Shown: positions 17,141 to 25,730, counted from the stretch's first letter. The stretch is 64,000 nt of DNA from Mycobacterium sp. Aquia_216 (GCF_026723865.1 NZ_CP113529.1:3224001-3288000), one strand, 5' to 3'. The notes: generated by a model from the letters alone, not told the origin. A program made the numbers and translations.

Positions 17141-17434
17141 GGTAGCACCGGCGCATACGCATGCTTGCCAAAAGCGTTCTGCGACTAGCGGTTAGGTGGG
17201 TCTATCGGCGGCAATGCGATTTCCGTTATGGGGATTGGTGTCGGATTTGGTATCGACACGGTCACGAGCACATATCGATGTGCACCGCGGTATGGCATAA
17301 CGGCGACATTCCACAAATCATGGCACAGTGCGCCTTTGAGAATCGCGATGGCGAGTTATGCGTTCTCGCGCGGATTCTCGTCCGCTATGTGGGGTAGCGG
17401 GTTTCGTTAAGGCACTACAGGAGGTATGCGTAGC

Positions 17435-17722
17435 ATGGCGAACTGGGTTCCCGCACACACTTCGGGCGGCCCGAACTCAAGCCGGATTCTCGACACCGCG
17501 CGGGGAATCATCATCGGACTTCGCCGATGCCGGTCGGAGACAGCCTTCGACGAACTGCACACTGCGGCAGTGCGTCACAAGGTGCCGGTATTCGCGATGG
17601 CTTGGGCGCTGGTGCACCTCGCAGGCGAGGGGGAGAAGACATCCAGCTTTCAAGAGGCGCAGTCGGCCGCGCGCCACGAGTGGGGTCAACTGTTCACCGG
17701 AGCGGCAGCGCTGAGCTGTTGA
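17435..17722 (+). CDS. Stand-alone ANTAR domain protein
   Basis: A 95-residue protein made almost entirely of an ANTAR RNA-binding domain: LDTARGIIIGLRRCRSETAFDELHTAA and VPVFAMAWALVHLAG correspond to the three-helix bundle. ANTAR proteins bind paired hexanucleotide hairpins in mRNA and regulate termination. No receiver, GAF or kinase-linked sensor domain is attached. The ATG at 17435 is chosen because the AGGAGG at 17419-17424 is then 10 bases upstream; an in-frame ATG at 17426 would touch the site. It stands alone between the CoA-transferase and the MarR gene. The 294 bp before it hold no recognisable gene. Confidence 0.8.
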   Translation: MANWVPAHTSGGPNSSRILDTARGIIIGLRRCRSETAFDELHTAAVRHKVPVFAMAWALVHLAGEGEKTSSFQEAQSAARHEWGQLFTGAAALSC

Positions 17723-17922
17723 GAAGTGATCAAGAACTTGGCGCGGCCGGGGTCCCTGGGGGGTACCACGGCCGTGCCAACTCATCTCAAGAACCCATCG
17801 ACGGCAAGCCTTTGGAGCACGACGTCTTCCCGCTCGAGCTCCAGTGGCCGTCACGAGGCTTGCGACGCCGCCGAAAAAGAATCGGACAGGCGATAACGCC
17901 GTTGAGGTGATTCGATACGGCC

Positions 17923-18605
17923 CTAATGACTTGGGATGGCAACGTGATCGACGCAGTCGACGCGCAACTCGTCAACCGGCAGGGGAGTGTCATAGAACCT
18001 GCACCAATATTTGCGATGTCGTGCGTCCACGATTTCCAGCTGGACGCACGTGCTGCAGGCCCGGCTGACCGGGATCAGATCAGCGTCGTGCAATTCCCCG
18101 AGCAGCCTTATCAGGCCGTCGAGAAGCACCTCCGCATCGGCGCGGTCGAGTCGTGACGCGGCGACCTCTGCTGGGGCCGTCCACCGAGACACCGTCGCCG
18201 CGGCGCGGCGTCCCTCCGGCGTGAGCACCAGCTGCTGACTGCGACCATCGCGGGGGTCACGGCGGCGCTCCACCAATTTCTTGCGCAGCAAAGCGGCGAC
18301 GGCGTCACTCACGGTGGGGTCCGAGACGTTCAGCTCCCGGGCCAGCGCGGTGCTACGCGGCGTGGGCGGAGGTCCGACGTGCAGCCACCCGAGTACTCGG
18401 AGCTGCGTACTGGACAGATCGTGCCGCTCGGCCGCCCGCCGCGCCAGCACATGTAGCGAATCACCGACGCGGTCGAGCGCGGCAATGATCTTGGAATCCA
18501 GACTCGGGTGGCGTTCCCCGTCGTGCTTCAGGAGACGGTCCCGGCCAGAGCGCCAGCCGGCGCTGTCTTGATGAGGGGATCGATGCGGTGCACCGGATCA
18601 CGCAT
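17923..18605 (-). CDS. MarR family regulator with Cys-containing tail; apparent frameshift near its 5' end
   Basis: The main frame from 18450 encodes a winged-helix MarR domain ([50 protein letters not shown]). A C-terminal extension has four cysteines (CSTC, WC, VDC). In-frame coding similarity continues upstream of the GTG at 18450 to about 18570 ([16 protein letters not shown]) with no good start. A perfect AAGGAGGAG site followed 8 bases later by an ATG at 18605 opens a different frame ([12 protein letters not shown]). One missing base near 18570 would join them (LIQDSAGW). It is divergent from tmoA, so it probably controls the monooxygenase. Either this is a real mutation that truncates the protein, or a sequencing error. 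Confidence 0.75.
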
Positions 18606-18707
18606 GCGGCGGGCTCCTCCTTGAATTCGTGTGCGGTGCTCAATATTCCACTGCACATCGTGGCGATCAGCGCGTCAATGATCACCGGTACAAATCAGGA
18701 TGATCGG

Positions 18708-18728
18708 ATATGTAGGACTCCTTTGTAT
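18708..18728. promoter_or_regulatory. Candidate MarR operator in the marR-tmoA divergent region
   Basis: A 21-bp imperfect palindrome with outer ATA/TAT and inner AGGA/TCCT arms around a central C, seven of ten arm positions matching. It lies in the 197-bp gap between the divergent MarR gene and tmoA, 75 bp before the tmoA start. Size and symmetry fit a MarR dimer site. The assignment is inferred from position. Confidence 0.4.
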
Positions 18729-18802
18729 CTTAGCTACGCTGTACCAGGTATCGACAGCCCGATGCATCGCCGCACCGGCTCACACCAAACAAGGACTTGC
18801 CG

Positions 18803-20290
18803 ATGCCCAAGCTATTGCGCAGCGACTGGTATGACCTCGCGCGAGACACCAACTGGACGTTCCGCTATGTGGCCGAAGAAGAGGTATTTCCCGAAGGCCT
18901 CTCGGGAACCCACCGGGTCGCAGGCGAGGCCTGGCTGAAATGGGACGAGCCGTACAAGATCAGTTACCGCGAGTATGTGCACAACCAAGTCACCAAGGAC
19001 ACCACCACCTATTCGCTGAAAAACACCGTCAGCCGTTCCAAGCTGTTCGACTCGCTCGATCCCGGCTGGAAATCGGTGATCGTCGCCCACTACGGCGCCA
19101 TCACGATGCCCGAATATCTGGCGTCGATCGCCGAGGCCCGAATGGGACGGTTCGGCCGCTCCGCGGCCTGGCGCAATACCGCCACGTTTGGCACCCTTGA
19201 CGAGGTCCGGCACGGCCAGATTCAGGCGTTCTTCCCCTACGGGTTGCTCGACAAAGAGCCACGCGGAGACTGGGCGCTGAAAGCCTTTCACACCAACGAC
19301 TGGATCATCCTGGCGGTCCGTTACCTGTTCGACGACATGTTCGTCGCCAACGACGCCGCCTCCATCGCCTTGCAGTTGACCTTCACCCTGGAAACCGGCT
19401 TCACCAACCTGCAATTCCTTGGTATGGCCGCCGACGCGATCGACGTGGGTGACCTGGAGTTCGGGGCCCTGATCTCGTCGATTCAGACCGATGAAGCACG
19501 CCACGCCCAACAGGGTGAGCCCACGATCAAGGTGCTCATCGAGAACGGCGAAAAAGAGTGGGGTCAGTTCCTGATCGACCACATGTTCTGGCGCTCCTGG
19601 CGGATTTTCGCGCTGCTGACCGGATTATCGATGGACTACTACACGCCGCTGGAAAGCCGCCGGATGTCGTTCAAGGAATTCATTGAAGACTGGGTCGTCA
19701 AGCAGTTCGCCGATCAGTTCCGCGATTTCGGCCTGGACTACCCCTGGTATTGGGAGGAGTTCATCAACGAGCTCACCTGGTATCACCACGCCATTCATCT
19801 AGGTGTGTGGTACTACCGCCCGACGGTGTGGTGGAACCCCGACGCCGGCGTCTCGGAAGCCGAACGGCTTTGGCTGGAGGAGAAATACCCCGGCTGGAAC
19901 CGCGATTTCGGGCGGAACTGGGACGTCATCACCGAGAACGTCCGCAAGGGGGATATCGCGGCGACGCTGCCCGAAACGTTGCCGATCACATGCAACCTGT
20001 GCCAATTGCCCGTCGTGCGTTCCGCCGGGGTCACTCGAGGGGCGCACACCGACGCGGCTCCGCTGACCCACATCCACGACGGGCGCAAGTATCTCTTCTG
20101 CTCCGAACCGTGCCGGTGGATCTTCGTGCAACGGCCCGAGCGGTTCGCCGGGCACCAGTCGCTGATCGATCGCGTGCTCTCCGGCGAGATCAGCCCGCCC
20201 GATCTGGGCACGGTGCTGCAGTACATGGGCCTGTCGGCCGAAGAACAGGGCCAGGACGCCGACAACTATGCCTGGGCACGGCAACGTTAA
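18803..20290 (+). CDS. tmoA: Toluene-4-monooxygenase-like hydroxylase alpha subunit (TmoA-type diiron)
   Basis: A 495-residue diiron hydroxylase colinear with TmoA. The iron ligands fall at the same numbers as in toluene 4-monooxygenase: E104, E134, H137, E197, E231 and H234 (MPEY, LDEVRHG, LETGF, TDEARH). T201, F205, I100 and A107 are also kept, while position 103, Gly in TmoA, is Pro here. The C-terminal part has CNLC and FCSEPC, a possible YHS/TRASH-type metal knuckle. The enzyme inserts O from O2 into aromatic or alkene substrates with the four following proteins. Start is the ATG at 18803. Toluene, isoprene or another alkene are all possible substrates. Confidence 0.93.
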   Translation: MPKLLRSDWYDLARDTNWTFRYVAEEEVFPEGLSGTHRVAGEAWLKWDEPYKISYREYVHNQVTKDTTTYSLKNTVSRSKLFDSLDPGWKSVIVAHYGAITMPEYLASIAEARMGRFGRSAAWRNTATFGTLDEVRHGQIQAFFPYGLLDKEPRGDWALKAFHTNDWIILAVRYLFDDMFVANDAASIALQLTFTLETGFTNLQFLGMAADAIDVGDLEFGALISSIQTDEARHAQQGEPTIKVLIENGEKEWGQFLIDHMFWRSWRIFALLTGLSMDYYTPLESRRMSFKEFIEDWVVKQFADQFRDFGLDYPWYWEEFINELTWYHHAIHLGVWYYRPTVWWNPDAGVSEAERLWLEEKYPGWNRDFGRNWDVITENVRKGDIAATLPETLPITCNLCQLPVVRSAGVTRGAHTDAAPLTHIHDGRKYLFCSEPCRWIFVQRPERFAGHQSLIDRVLSGEISPPDLGTVLQYMGLSAEEQGQDADNYAWARQR

Positions 20291-20301
20291 GGAGGCAGAG
20301 G

Positions 20302-20550
20302 GTGTCGCTACTTCCCTTGACCGCGCTCTTCGAGGGCGACGTGCTCGAGCTGCTGATCCCGGTGGACGACGGTGACACCGTCGAGCAGGTGGGCCAACAG
20401 GTCGCCCACCACGTGGTGGGGCATCGCGTGGCCGAAAGAGACGCCCCCATCCGGGTCCGCCATGACGGACGGATCCTGGCTCCGGAGGCCATCATTGGCG
20501 CCTCGGGGGTGCGGCCCCTGGATCATCTCGAGGTCTTCTACGGTGCCTGA
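20302..20550 (+). CDS. tmoB: Diiron monooxygenase hydroxylase gamma subunit (TmoB-like)
   Basis: An 82-residue ubiquitin-like small subunit starting at a GTG with GGAGG 7-11 bases before it. The sequence LTALFEGDVLELLIPVDDGDTVEQV and the C-terminal PLDHLEVFYG match the TmoB family in length (TmoB is about 84 residues) and position. It forms the (alpha-beta-gamma)2 hydroxylase with TmoA and TmoE. Its stop overlaps the Rieske ferredoxin start by 8 bases. Confidence 0.85.
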   Translation: MSLLPLTALFEGDVLELLIPVDDGDTVEQVGQQVAHHVVGHRVAERDAPIRVRHDGRILAPEAIIGASGVRPLDHLEVFYGA

Positions 20551-20896
20551 CGGCAGTCTAGGCCGGACAGCCGACTGGAAAGTCGTGGCTACCATCGACG
20601 ATCTCTGGGAGGGCGATGTCGGCGAGTTCTATGCAGACGATGTGCCAATCCTTTTGGTGCACTTGCGAAGCGGTGAGCTACGGGCATTCGCGGGCAGCTG
20701 CCCGCACGCGGGATTCCCGCTGGCCCACGGTGACGTCGACGGAGGAGTGTTGACCTGCTCCGCGCACAGCTGGGAATTCGACCTCGACACCGGCGCGGGA
20801 CTCAATCCGGACAACTGTCAACTAAAGCGCTACCAAGTCCGTCGCGACGGTGACCTCATCGCGGTGGCGGTACCTCAGAACGGAGCCAAACCATGA
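20543..20896 (+). CDS. tmoC: Rieske ferredoxin of the diiron monooxygenase (TmoC-like)
   Basis: A 117-residue Rieske protein. The [2Fe-2S] ligands are C53 and H55 (CPHAG) and C72 and H75 (CSAHSW). The CSAHSWEFD segment corresponds to the TmoC CRAHLWTF block. It carries electrons from an NADH reductase to the hydroxylase. The GTG at 20543 lies inside the tmoB 3' end, and its own stop overlaps the effector start (ATGA). The NADH reductase itself (TmoF) is not encoded next to the cluster. Confidence 0.9.
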   Translation: MPDGSLGRTADWKVVATIDDLWEGDVGEFYADDVPILLVHLRSGELRAFAGSCPHAGFPLAHGDVDGGVLTCSAHSWEFDLDTGAGLNPDNCQLKRYQVRRDGDLIAVAVPQNGAKP

Positions 20897-21204
20897 CGTC
20901 GTCCGTCGAAGAGCCGAAGCTTGTCGGCCCGATCGTGCGGGGCTTCGACCCCGACATCGTCGCGGCCCTGACCGAGGCGATCGAGGTCGACAACCCCGGA
21001 GCCGAGATCGTCATCGAAGACCACGCCGGCTACGTCCGCATCCACGCGCCGTCCTTCCTCAAGGTCACCCGTGGAAGCCTGGAATCAGCTGCCGGCCAAC
21101 CAATTCCATTAGCGTCATTGGAGCCCGCCATCGCCGGATTTGCCGGGCGGATGCGCTATGTCGGCGATGACGAACTGCAATGGTATCTAGAACGGAAGGA
21201 CTGA
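20893..21204 (+). CDS. tmoD: Monooxygenase effector/coupling protein (TmoD-like, MmoB family)
   Basis: A 103-residue cofactor-less effector protein (TmoD is 103 residues). GPIVRGFDPDIVAALTEAIEVDNPGAEIVIEDHAGYVRIHAP is typical of MmoB/DmpM proteins, which dock on the hydroxylase near the diiron site and control coupling and regiospecificity. It is translationally coupled to tmoC through an ATGA overlap and followed after four bases by tmoE. Confidence 0.9.
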   Translation: MTSSVEEPKLVGPIVRGFDPDIVAALTEAIEVDNPGAEIVIEDHAGYVRIHAPSFLKVTRGSLESAAGQPIPLASLEPAIAGFAGRMRYVGDDELQWYLERKD

Positions 21205-21208
21205 GCAG

Positions 21209-22216
21209 ATGACGAGCGCGGCACCGCGTCGACTCAAGACGTGGAGCATCGCCGGAGACACCCGGCGCAGGCCCACCGAATACGAAATCGTCACCGGTGG
21301 ATTCCACTATCACTTCAACCGCAAGCCGGCGCCGTTCGACCTGGATCCCAACACCGCGATCAACCGCTGGTATGTGGAGCATCGCGAAGGGTCTGGGCTG
21401 CGTGCCGACGACTGGGAGGGTTTTCGTGACCCGGCGGCGTTGAACTACCGGCGATACGTCGCGTTACAGCACGACCGCGAGATCTACACCGAGGGACTGG
21501 TGGATCATTACGAGGCGCTCGACCACGACGAACACCTCGACCCCGAATGGGTGGCAGTCCTGGATCGTATTTATGTCCCCGCCCGGTTCGCCTTTCACGT
21601 CCTGCAGATCACCGGTCTGTACCTCGGACAGCTCGCGCCCAGTGCCTACATCACCAACGCGGCGTTCTTTCAGGCCGCCGACGAGTTGCGGGCATTGCAG
21701 TGGATCGCCTACCGGGCCAAGTCATTGTCGCTTGCCCACGGCGCACACCTGGCCAATTCCGAAGCAACGCGGCGTATTTGGGAGCTCGACGAAGCCTGGC
21801 AGCCGGCGCGCGAAACTCTCGAACGGCTGCTGCTGGCTTACGACTGGGGCGAGGCATTCACGGCGCTCAACCTCGTCGTCAAGCCGACGCTTGACGCCCT
21901 GTTCAAGGAATCACTGGCCGAGTTGGCCGCGGCACACGGCGACGGGTTGACGGCAGCGCTGCTGCAGGAATCTCGCGTGGATACCCTCCGCAGCCAAGCC
22001 TGGTCCGCCGAGTTGGCCAATTACAGCGTCACGGTCAATGCGGAGAACCGCGATGTCCTGGCCGGCTGGCAGGCCAAATGGCAACCGCTGGCCGACCGCG
22101 CGGCCGACGGACTGGCCACGATCTTTGCCGTCGCGCCGCATGCGAAGGACCCTGCTGCCGTCCGCGGGCAGGTCGCGGCGTCGGTTTCTCGGTTCCGGTC
22201 GTCCTTGCCGAAATAG
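21209..22216 (+). CDS. tmoE: Diiron monooxygenase hydroxylase beta subunit (TmoE-like)
   Basis: A 335-residue ferritin-like beta subunit (TmoE about 327). RRLKTWSIAGDTRRRPTEYEIVTGG at the N-terminus and DPAALNYRRYVALQHDREIY are family blocks. It has no diiron ligand set, as expected for the non-catalytic subunit. It completes the hydroxylase with TmoA and TmoB and ends the five-gene cluster, 14 bp from a convergent membrane-protein gene. Confidence 0.9.
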   Translation: MTSAAPRRLKTWSIAGDTRRRPTEYEIVTGGFHYHFNRKPAPFDLDPNTAINRWYVEHREGSGLRADDWEGFRDPAALNYRRYVALQHDREIYTEGLVDHYEALDHDEHLDPEWVAVLDRIYVPARFAFHVLQITGLYLGQLAPSAYITNAAFFQAADELRALQWIAYRAKSLSLAHGAHLANSEATRRIWELDEAWQPARETLERLLLAYDWGEAFTALNLVVKPTLDALFKESLAELAAAHGDGLTAALLQESRVDTLRSQAWSAELANYSVTVNAENRDVLAGWQAKWQPLADRAADGLATIFAVAPHAKDPAAVRGQVAASVSRFRSSLPK

Positions 22217-22230
22217 CGGCGCACCACCGG

Positions 22231-24048
22231 CTAATTGCCGGGCGGAAGTTGGCGCGGGCCGTCGGGTGGCCGAAGCTCGCGCGGGCCGTCGCGCTCGGTC
22301 AACTCACGCGTGCGAGGGCTGTCCGCCGGCTGCAATGAAAGGCCGTCGGCGTCTTTGACGGATAGCCGCAGCGAGGAACGCTCGCGGCCGCCCAGCTCTC
22401 GAGCTGGACGGTCGTCAGTCTCCTGATGCTCGCGCGATGACGGGATCCGCGCGGCACGAGACGGCGCGGTTGCCGATGACCGCGATGGCTGTTCGCCGGG
22501 GTCAGAACTCTCGGAATTCAGCGTCACCTTGCGAGTGCGCTTGAACGAGAACGTGATCTCCTCGACCTCTTCGAACACCTGACGCGCGGTCCGCAGCGGT
22601 GCGGTGGTGGAGTCGATCGCCCGCGCGACGAATGGCGGCACCAGTGGGCGAATCCAGCGAGCCGCGGCCCTGGTCGCGTCGGGCAGCGACGGGATAAACG
22701 GCGTGGCTCGCTCATCCGGCGGTTCGAGCTCGCCGGCCGTCTCGATCTGTGCCGGGACGTTCTGCGTCGCGGACGGCGTATCGGCGCGGGAGTCCGGTGT
22801 GCCAGCGGGCAATTCGGCGATAGCTCGGCTGGCGGCCTCGGCTTCGGCGGCGATCGGCAGGCACACGTCTTCGTCCACTGGTTCGAAGGCTCGCCGCGAC
22901 GACACGGGCGCCGGGCCCTCGATGGCTTCCGCGACTCGGCGGCGTTGCCGCTCGCGATCGATTTCGGTCTGCGCCTCGATGGCCAGCCGGGCCTGGGTGA
23001 GCTGGTGTTCAGCCCATAGCATCTCGGCCTCGCGGCGAATTTCGGCCTGCTTGATTGCGATCGCGGTGTCCGCGTCGAGATCGGCGCGCTCGCGCTGTGC
23101 GCGTGCCGTCGCCTGGCGGTCATGGGTGGTCTCGCCGCGCCACATCCGCAGAATGAGCGGCAGCAAGTAGACCAACACGAAAAACGCGATGGTCAACAGT
23201 CGCAACAACAATGCTCCGAAGTCGGCAACGGTGAGGTCGTTCATGGCGATCCAGCGTGCGCCGAGGCCGCCGGGGCCGGCATCGGCCAGCACGCGTTGGC
23301 GTGCCTCGGTGACGGCCTGCTCTTGGTGGGAAATTGTCGCGTCCAATTCGGGTGCCCGGCGGTCGCGAGCCGCCAACGCATTGTCGAGTTCACGCTGGGC
23401 ATCGGCGAGAAGCTGGTTGGCCGTTCGGGTTTCGGGCCCGGCGCCGGGATCGCCGGTGATACGGGTCTGCGGGCACGCCGGGCTGGGGTGGTATTCGCAC
23501 CGCGCGACGATCAAGGCGTTGTCCTGTCCGGTACGGGCTTGCGCGACGGCGTCGTCGAGCCCGGTGCGCATATTCCGGGTCTGGTGCAGCGCCGCCGACG
23601 CTTGCACGACGGCCGGTGCGGAGTCAGCGGTTCGCAGCGCCCGATCGTCGAGACGGTGATCGATCGAGCGGGAAAACACAGCGAGCGCGGCGAGTTCGCC
23701 GACGACAACGCCGACTGCCACCGCGACCGCCGCGCGTCCTGCGATGCCGGGCCAGCCGCGGTGGGGGCCGCTCGCGATGCCGCGCGTCACCGCCCCGACC
23801 AGCAGACCGAAGACAAGCGTCAGCGCGACGACGACAGACAGCGGCAAGCGCGTCGACGCGCTCACGGCCAACGTCGCGACAAGCCAAGCGAGCACGGCTC
23901 CCAGCAGCACGACCGCGCCCGCAACGGCGTGGGTGGCCCGCTCGTGACGCTCACCCAGTTCGCGCCAGTATCCGCCGCCAAGCCAGGTGAGCATCCCCTC
24001 GACCCGGGAGACGGCTGAGTGCGGCTCAAGCAGTTCGTGGGCGCCCAT
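22231..24048 (-). CDS. DUF4407 integral membrane protein (Rv1779c-like)
   Basis: A 605-residue membrane protein. Two hydrophobic segments lie near the N-terminus (HAVAGAVVLLGAVLAWLVATL; LSVVVALTLVFGLLVG), a third follows (AVAVAVGVVVGELAAL), and one lies mid-protein (LLLRLLTIAFFVLVYLLPLIL). Between and after them are long charged, coiled-coil-prone helices (QREL, EQAVTEARQ; QAEIRREAEMLWAEHQLTQ). The C-terminal 200 residues are low complexity and disordered. This layout matches DUF4407. By position before the Rv1780-like gene and malQ it corresponds to M. tuberculosis Rv1779c. Start is the ATG at 24048. Function is unknown. Confidence 0.8.
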   Translation of the reverse strand: MGAHELLEPHSAVSRVEGMLTWLGGGYWRELGERHERATHAVAGAVVLLGAVLAWLVATLAVSASTRLPLSVVVALTLVFGLLVGAVTRGIASGPHRGWPGIAGRAAVAVAVGVVVGELAALAVFSRSIDHRLDDRALRTADSAPAVVQASAALHQTRNMRTGLDDAVAQARTGQDNALIVARCEYHPSPACPQTRITGDPGAGPETRTANQLLADAQRELDNALAARDRRAPELDATISHQEQAVTEARQRVLADAGPGGLGARWIAMNDLTVADFGALLLRLLTIAFFVLVYLLPLILRMWRGETTHDRQATARAQRERADLDADTAIAIKQAEIRREAEMLWAEHQLTQARLAIEAQTEIDRERQRRRVAEAIEGPAPVSSRRAFEPVDEDVCLPIAAEAEAASRAIAELPAGTPDSRADTPSATQNVPAQIETAGELEPPDERATPFIPSLPDATRAAARWIRPLVPPFVARAIDSTTAPLRTARQVFEEVEEITFSFKRTRKVTLNSESSDPGEQPSRSSATAPSRAARIPSSREHQETDDRPARELGGRERSSLRLSVKDADGLSLQPADSPRTRELTERDGPRELRPPDGPRQLPPGN

Positions 24049-24265
24049 CAGACTCCAATACCTCCCGTCCTCAAGCCTCCCAGGCCACCGGCCCACACAC
24101 CGAATCGAGGCGCCGTCGTGTGGTGTTGTTCACAACGACGCGGTCCGGGGGCGGATAACACAGTCCGGCTCGCCGCAGCTCAGCTGGGAGTCTCCAGCGT
24201 GAAATTCCTGCGACGCGGCCAGATCAGCGAAGTTTGCGGCAAGTAGCGTGAGACGGTATACGCCT

Positions 24266-24823
24266 ATGCAAAACCTCGACTATGTCACCTACGAAGAGTT
24301 CGGACGCAGATTCTTCGAAGACGCCGTGACCCCCGAGCGTGTCGCCGCCGCACTCGCCGACATCGCGGGCAGCGAGTTCGCCATGGAGCCGATTGCCCAG
24401 GGGCCTGGCGGGATTGCCAAGGTCAGCGCGAACGTCAAGATCCAAGACCCGCGCGTCACACGCCGGTTGGGCGACAGCATCACCTTTATCATTCACATCC
24501 CACTGTCCATCGATCTGCTGCTGGACTTACGGCTCGACAAGCAGCGGTTCGCCGTCACCGGCGACATCGCATTGCGCGCGACGGCACGTGCCGCCCAGCC
24601 ACTGCTGCTGATTGTCGACGTCTCGAAACCGCGGCCCTCCGATATCACCGTCAATGTGTCGTCGAAGTCGTTCCGCGGCGAAATAGTGCGCATCTTGGGC
24701 GGCGTCGACAGTGAGATCCGCCGATTCATCGCCCAATACGTCGCCGACGAAATCGACGCCCCCCAATCACAAGCCGCGCAAATCATCGACGTCGCCGAGA
24801 AGTTGAAGGAGGCCTGGCCATAA
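24266..24823 (+). CDS. Conserved mycobacterial protein, Rv1780-like
   Basis: A 185-residue soluble protein without a signal peptide, starting YVTYEEFGRRFFEDAVTPERV. The length and its place between the DUF4407 gene and the malQ/ESX-5 locus fit M. tuberculosis Rv1780 (187 residues). The middle resembles a lipid-binding or SMP-like beta structure (FIIHIPLSIDLLLDLRLDKQRF; PLLLIVDVSKPRPSDITVNV), but no family is recognised firmly. An in-frame GTG at 24248 is an alternative start. Function is unknown. Confidence 0.75.
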   Translation: MQNLDYVTYEEFGRRFFEDAVTPERVAAALADIAGSEFAMEPIAQGPGGIAKVSANVKIQDPRVTRRLGDSITFIIHIPLSIDLLLDLRLDKQRFAVTGDIALRATARAAQPLLLIVDVSKPRPSDITVNVSSKSFRGEIVRILGGVDSEIRRFIAQYVADEIDAPQSQAAQIIDVAEKLKEAWP

Positions 24824-24929
24824 GCAGTCGTTGGCCGGGCCATCGCCGGGGGTTTATCTGGTCGCCGGCCCTGGGTACGCAACAAATTCATGTCCCGCGA
24901 ACGCAGTCCTGCAAAAGGAGCGACAGACC

Positions 24930-25385
24930 TTGGCACAAGTAGATGTTTCGACGTCGTCGGACCTCGGCCCGGACGCCGCCTGGAAACTGGCTTCCGATCT
25001 GGGTCGGTTCGACGAGTGGATGACGATCTTCGGCGGCTGGCGCGGCGAGCTGCCGTCGACAATCGAGCAGGGCACGAAAATCTCGTCATGCATCAAGGTG
25101 AAGGGATTTCGCAACGTCGTCCACTGGACCGTGACCCGCTACGACGAGCCGAATTCGATTGAGCTGCAGGGTCGCGGTCGGGGTGGAATTCGGATCACCG
25201 TGGCAATGGCAGTGACCGACACAAACCCCGGGTCGACATTTGATCTCACCGCCAACCTCGACGGTGGCGTACTCAGTGGGCCGGTCGGCAAGGTCGTAGC
25301 CAGAGTGCTGCGGTCTGATGTGCGCAAGTCGGTGGAGAACCTCGCCGCAATGCAGCAACCGCGGATCACCGCGTCGGATGGCTGA
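24930..25385 (+). CDS. SRPBCC family protein (Rv0910-like)
   Basis: A 151-residue SRPBCC/polyketide-cyclase-like protein starting at TTG 24930, with AAAGGAG about 10 bases upstream. The pattern VDVSTSSDLGPDAAWKLASDLGRFDEWM and the C-terminal helix LRSDVRKSVENLA resemble M. tuberculosis Rv0910 and its paralogues. Rv0910 is annotated as a toxin paired with the small Rv0909 antitoxin. No short antitoxin-like gene is present in the 106 bp upstream, so a lipid-binding START-type role is more likely here than a toxin-antitoxin function. Its last 20 bases overlap the convergent gene. Confidence 0.8.
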   Translation: MAQVDVSTSSDLGPDAAWKLASDLGRFDEWMTIFGGWRGELPSTIEQGTKISSCIKVKGFRNVVHWTVTRYDEPNSIELQGRGRGGIRITVAMAVTDTNPGSTFDLTANLDGGVLSGPVGKVVARVLRSDVRKSVENLAAMQQPRITASDG

Positions 25386-25656
25386 CGAACCAATCCCGTT
25401 CGGCCTGCCGGATTCGCCTGCGGTCCATGGAAAGCCAGTCCAGGCCAGCCCCGAGGGCCATCAGCCCGATGATCGCGGCGGTGACGCCCACGCTCACCTC
25501 GCCAAGCGCAAAATTGGTGACACACACCACTAGCGCGAGCACGGCGGCCCCCACCACGATGAGCCCCGGCGTGCGCACCGAGTCTTGCGGAGGTCGGTCG
25601 GTTGACCGGGCGCTGGTCCGGTCATGATCGACTGGGTTGCGGTTGTTGCGCCTCAT
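25366..25656 (-). CDS. Small two-helix membrane protein, UsfY-like
   Basis: A 96-residue protein with two transmembrane helices (LIVVGAAVLALVVCVTNFAL; VGVTAAIIGLMALGAGLDWL). The N-terminus NRNPVDHDRTS and the C-terminus RRRIRQAERDWFVSHP recall UsfY, a protein encoded near sigF in mycobacteria. The resemblance is recalled by eye and should be treated as tentative. Start is the ATG at 25656. Its 3' end overlaps the convergent SRPBCC gene by 20 bp. Confidence 0.6.
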   Translation of the reverse strand: MRRNNRNPVDHDRTSARSTDRPPQDSVRTPGLIVVGAAVLALVVCVTNFALGEVSVGVTAAIIGLMALGAGLDWLSMDRRRIRQAERDWFVSHPTR

Positions 25657-25730
25657 CAGCACTAGCTACCCGAAACACCGCGTGGCCAAACGGTTTCGAC
25701 GCAGTGACCCGCGTCTCGACGTGAGTGTGC

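Noticed and set aside
17141..17434. SigF-like promoter before the ANTAR gene
   Set aside because: A GGGGTAG box is present at 17391-17397, but no GTTT-type -35 lies at the required distance.
24824..24929. Toxin-antitoxin pair with the SRPBCC gene
   Set aside because: No small antitoxin-like frame is present in the gap.
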